Shown one piece after another: positions 61,040 to 64,000 of a stretch of DNA of 64,000 nucleotides. Origin of the DNA: Symbiodinium microadriaticum (taxonomy: Eukaryota; Sar; Dinophyceae; Suessiales; Symbiodiniaceae); contig LSRX01000289.1 in assembly GCA_001939145.1 (NCBI GenBank), forward strand, positions 112,365 to 176,364, read 5' to 3'. The translations under genes were made by a program, and so were the position numbers. The notes below the pieces were generated by a model, which did not search any database, was not told the origin of the DNA, and saw only the letters and a program-made list of their open reading frames with translations. The number at the start of each line of letters is the position of its first letter. Position 1 is the stretch's first letter.

Positions 61040-61740
61040 TCACGTGCCTCGTCTACCTCGTAGTTACAACCGCGTGTACTAATTTATGTCAATCTCGGAG
61101 TTCTTCCCACTCAGCTCCATGGGCTGAGCAAACTCAGCGAATTTGCCGCAAATTCAGCTGAATTGGGGGTCTGGCCCCCTGCCTCCGAGCCCTGAGCTTA
61201 GGGGTGGAGGGTCGAAGGCTGAGTTGGGCAAGGGGTCTGAACCAGCGAATTTGCCGCAAATGGGCCAGCCTGGCCAGCCCACCGGGGTGGAGGAGTGGCC
61301 ACCCCAAAATCTCGATTCCAGGTGGGGAAACGGCAAAAAAGACATCACCAGGAATTGAGCCTGTGAACGTTTCGCAAGAGGCTACAAGGCCAGGTGTGCG
61401 ACAACTGCGCTATGGCAGGCTTGCCACTTCCTACGCCCATAACCATCAAACTTCCAGAATGCCGGGCGACCCACCCTGGGTGGCGGAGTGGAGGAGGGAG
61501 TGGGGGGTGGCGGGAGGGGTGGGCTGTGGCAGAAATTCGCTGCCGGCCCTCCTCCCACCCTCCCTCCACCCACGGCCAGGCTGAGGGCCCGGTTCCTGCG
61601 AATTTGCGGCAGATTCCGGCCAGGTTAATTGGCTGGGCTGGGTACCCCCACTTCGGACCTCGGCACATCGCAATTTCGGGTCTTATTTCGGGACGGTTAC
61701 CTCGCAATTCTCTGGTGAGTCGCTATAATTTGGGCAGCTA
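61040..61740. other. GC-rich, telomere-free block with GCGAATTTGCCGCAAAT repeats
   Basis: GCGAATTTGCCGCAAAT occurs at about 61137 and 61244, and as GCGAATTTGCGGCAGAT at about 61597. The first copy extends to the near-palindrome GAATTTGCCGCAAATTC. Many overlapping ORFs on both strands reflect GC-richness. The tRNA-derived unit at 61335-61420 lies inside. The block resembles a different repeat family, possibly a SINE or a composite element, inserted in the mosaic. Confidence 0.5.
61335..61420 (-). ncRNA. tRNA-derived Pol III unit (SINE head or tRNA relic)
   Basis: On the minus strand TAGCGCAGTTG (61412-61402) fits the Pol III A-box consensus TRGYNNARNNG exactly. GGCTCAATTCC (61361-61351) fits the B box with one mismatch. 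The 51-bp spacing is right for a tRNA-like gene, and a T6 run (61340-61335) follows as a terminator. A 3-bp D stem and a 4-of-5-bp T stem can be drawn, but the acceptor stem pairs poorly and the anticodon arm is irregular. A functional tRNA is therefore unlikely; a SINE head or relic is preferred. Confidence 0.5.
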
Positions 61741-61754
61741 GAATTGAATCCTAC

Positions 61755-61862
61755 TGCAGCTGCACTGCTGCTACTGCTACACTGCTACTGCTACCGCCTG
61801 CTGCAACTACTACTACGACGACGACGACGACGACGACTACTACTACTACTACTACTGATGCT
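61755..61862. repeat. CTG/CTA/CGA triplet tract
   Basis: Imperfect GCTACT units, then (CGA)n at 61815-61837 and (CTA)n at 61838-61856. The Leu/Arg-rich plus ORF (61744-62010) is an artefact of the tract. Confidence 0.92.
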
Positions 61863-62039
61863 GCTGCGCCACGACAGCGACCGCGACGGCTATCAAGACC
61901 ACAACCGGTACCGCCACCACCAACACCACCAAACCCTCAAACCTAAACCCTACACAGTCAGGGCTGCCAGTGCTGCTATTCTTGTGGTGCCGCATGCAAA
62001 CTTCGTCTGAGTCCTCCCCAGGCGAGAAGTCGTCATCTA

Positions 62040-64000
62040 GGCCGTCCTGAGCTGAAAGGCTGCGGCTGTAGGGTTTAGGGTTTAGGGATTAGGCGGTCAA
62101 GCTAAACCTTACTTAGCCCTAAACCGGATAACCTCGAAATCCTCCCCGGAAAACAACTGCGGTTCGGGGCCGCGAACTCAAGGCTTACAGGTTCAGGGTC
62201 TTAGGCCTAGGACTCTGCACGCCTGCTCTCTAAACCCTATATATAAAACCCTAAACCCTTGGACCCGCAGCCGACATCCAAAAACGTTGATAAAGCCCTT
62301 ACTTAAGCCCTGAAACCCCTGTGCGACGACCCCAAATCACTCTTGTACAACTCCTGTCAACATTGGTCAAGTACATGTGAAGGTCGTACGGGTTGCCTTA
62401 TACAGGGAGGAAAAAGGTAAGCACTGTAGCAGGACTATGACTGAGCCGTAAAAGCCACAACCATAGCCCAACAATCCCAGGCTCTCCCTGCACCCTAAGA
62501 AACCCCTTTAGGGCTCCTTGTTCTGTTTTTCTTATATAAATCCTTGAAGGGGTAGGCTATGTGGGGTTAAGGCAAGCCCTCCAAGTCCAGCATTTGCATC
62601 GCAACCGTTAAGCCCTAAGGCCATAAACCTCAAACCCTAGACCCCAAACCTCAAATTCCGTTCCTAGACCCCTAAACCCCAAAACCCTACACCTCAAATT
62701 CCAAAACTCTAACTGAAGCCTTAAGTCGCAACCCAGTAAGCCCAAAAAGCTGCCAGAGAGCTCCTAAACCCGAAACATGGCCAGAAGGGAATGCAACACC
62801 AGATGCTTAAATGGACATCCCGGATGCTGCGTAAACCAACCACCACACCCCGGATCTCAAGGAAACAATGCAACAGCGAGCACAGACGGCTTGAAACCCT
62901 GCAATCGCGAATATCCTAAACTCCGAAACCCCTGAAAGCCCTAAACCCCCTAATCTCAGAACCCTCAACCAACCCTAAACCCTAAACCCTTAATTTCAAA
63001 ACCCTACAGCAAACTCCTCGTTCGAAAAACTGCGGCAGAGCTACGTACACAGCCGCTTCGTTGGCGGCAGCTTCGTCCCAGTCATCGATCATCCTGCCAA
63101 TAACCCTGAACCCTTAAACCCTAAAGTTTAGGCTGTAGGGTTTAGGGTCTACGAACCGGGCTTTAACTAAAGTTTTAGGGTTTATGGTTGAGGGGCAAAG
63201 TTTAGGGCTTACACGTAGCCCTTGAATATCCTAAAGAAGCCCTCCAAAGCCTCAGCCCGGTAAGACCCTCTTTAAGCACCCTAAACCCCTAAACCCTAAG
63301 ACCCTAAGACCCTTAAGGACCCTAAACTATGGGAAGTATGGTCTATTCCTTATTACGGGTAAACCCTAAACCCGGAACCGTAAGACCCTAAGACCCTAAC
63401 TAGCCATTAGCCAATAAAAACCCTTATTAAACAGCTTCATCCCTAAACCCAACTCGCTTGCTCTCTGAGTCGCCTGAGGCCCCAAGTAGACTGCTTGAGA
63501 CGGTGGTTCGGGGTTTAGGGCATCGGGTTTAGGGTTCAGGGTTTGGGACCATAAACCCTAGACCCTAAACCCTAAACTCTAAAACCCTAAACCCTAGACC
63601 CTAAACCCTAAATTAGGGTTTAGGGTTTAACTGTGGCCTCGCCAAGCTACACTTCATGTACAGCTTCGGGTCAGCGGTTTCTCGAGCAACTCTTTTTTGA
63701 ACCCATCTCCCAAAAACTTCTCAAATCTCCTATGGCATGAGCATCCTGAAAATTTTCCCTTAAGCCCCAACACTCGGAAAATTAGCGAAATTCCTGCGAA
63801 CATCCGCCCCCTAAACCCTTTAAGCCCTAAGCCCGAAACACCAAAACCACTTTAATTTCCTATGAGCATTAGCATAAACCCTAAACCCTACACCCCTGAA
63901 CCCGAAATCCTAAACCCCCCTAGACCCTATAAGCCCTAAACCCCAAACCGCAGTATTAATATATAATAATGACAGTAATAATAATAATAATAATAGTAAT
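62040..64000. repeat. Telomere-like mosaic to the right edge
   Basis: CCCTAAA variants throughout (62230-62260, 62615-62700, 62930-63005, 63280-63310, 63560-63610, 63875-63950) with TTTAGGG at 62070-62090, 63130-63210 and 63505-63545. A head-to-head junction CCCTAAATTAGGGTTTAGGG is at about 63603-63628. Unique patches (62340-62560, 62740-62900, 63640-63800) show no supportable gene. An AAT microsatellite (63970-64000) ends the window. Confidence 0.82.

Noticed and set aside
4603-64000. A chromosome end (true telomere)
   Set aside because: The repeats are short, degenerate and bidirectional, and continue with unique sequence to both edges; no terminal uniform array is present.
1-64000. Dinoflagellate spliced-leader sequence (ending TTTTGGCTCAAG)
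   Set aside because: I looked for the core on both strands and saw no convincing match, so no trans-splice relic can be claimed.

Overview
The window looks like nuclear DNA of a eukaryote, most probably a dinoflagellate. The arguments are (1) pervasive perfect and degenerate TTTAGGG/CCCTAAA heptamers, the telomere unit of dinoflagellates (also of plants and some other algae); (2) a LINE at the left edge whose ORF1 carries Lys-Gly runs such as KGKGKG, common in dinoflagellate proteins; (3) many exon-sized open islands, several of which begin at an AG|G acceptor-like site, the 3' splice pattern common in dinoflagellates; and (4) RS-type motifs such as RDRSRSPV. No bacterial operons, rRNA or CRISPR were seen. 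The assignment is inference from a window with no complete gene.

Layout. 1-4540 (minus strand) is a decayed non-LTR retrotransposon: ORF1 with a Gln-rich coiled coil, then ORF2 with an APE-type endonuclease and a reverse transcriptase. It is broken by frameshifts and a stop, and its 3' end lies outside the window. From 4541 to 64000 the sequence is a mosaic. Short telomere-like tracts in both orientations separate unique islands of about 100-400 bp. Many islands read as coding fragments; none could be assigned to a protein family with confidence.

The mosaic also holds several families of short inverted-repeat (MITE-like) elements. The best is a family of about 100 bp with seven copies (8361, 12462, 17088, 29971, 43799, 48562, 54127). 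A sister family with a different outer terminus but the same inner core is at 22400 and 46602. Other foldbacks are at 10920, 14720, 16302, 17335, 20131, 22193, 30165 and 32378, and an AT-rich family is at 4531, 44184 and 55261. One foldback (22193-22346) contains a TTTAGGG array inside perfect 14-bp terminal repeats.

A 3,403-bp unit is present twice in tandem (34599-38001 and 38064-41466) with no difference seen. The first copy begins next to the only ambiguous base (N at 34598), at a head-to-head telomere-repeat junction, so an assembly artefact must be excluded. Triplet tracts occur at 8681, 22786, 25520 and 61755, and dinucleotide or tetranucleotide tracts at 7107, 23290, 42530, 49350, 49698 and 56570. 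A tRNA-derived Pol III-like unit with A box, B box and a T6 terminator lies at 61335-61420 (minus).

How the pieces relate: no operon or pathway can be read here. The main question is whether the exon-like islands are true exons of genes whose introns are filled with telomere-like repeats and small TIR elements, or captured gene fragments stitched together by telomeric sequence. Island strand and frame were judged by eye, so confidences are kept low.
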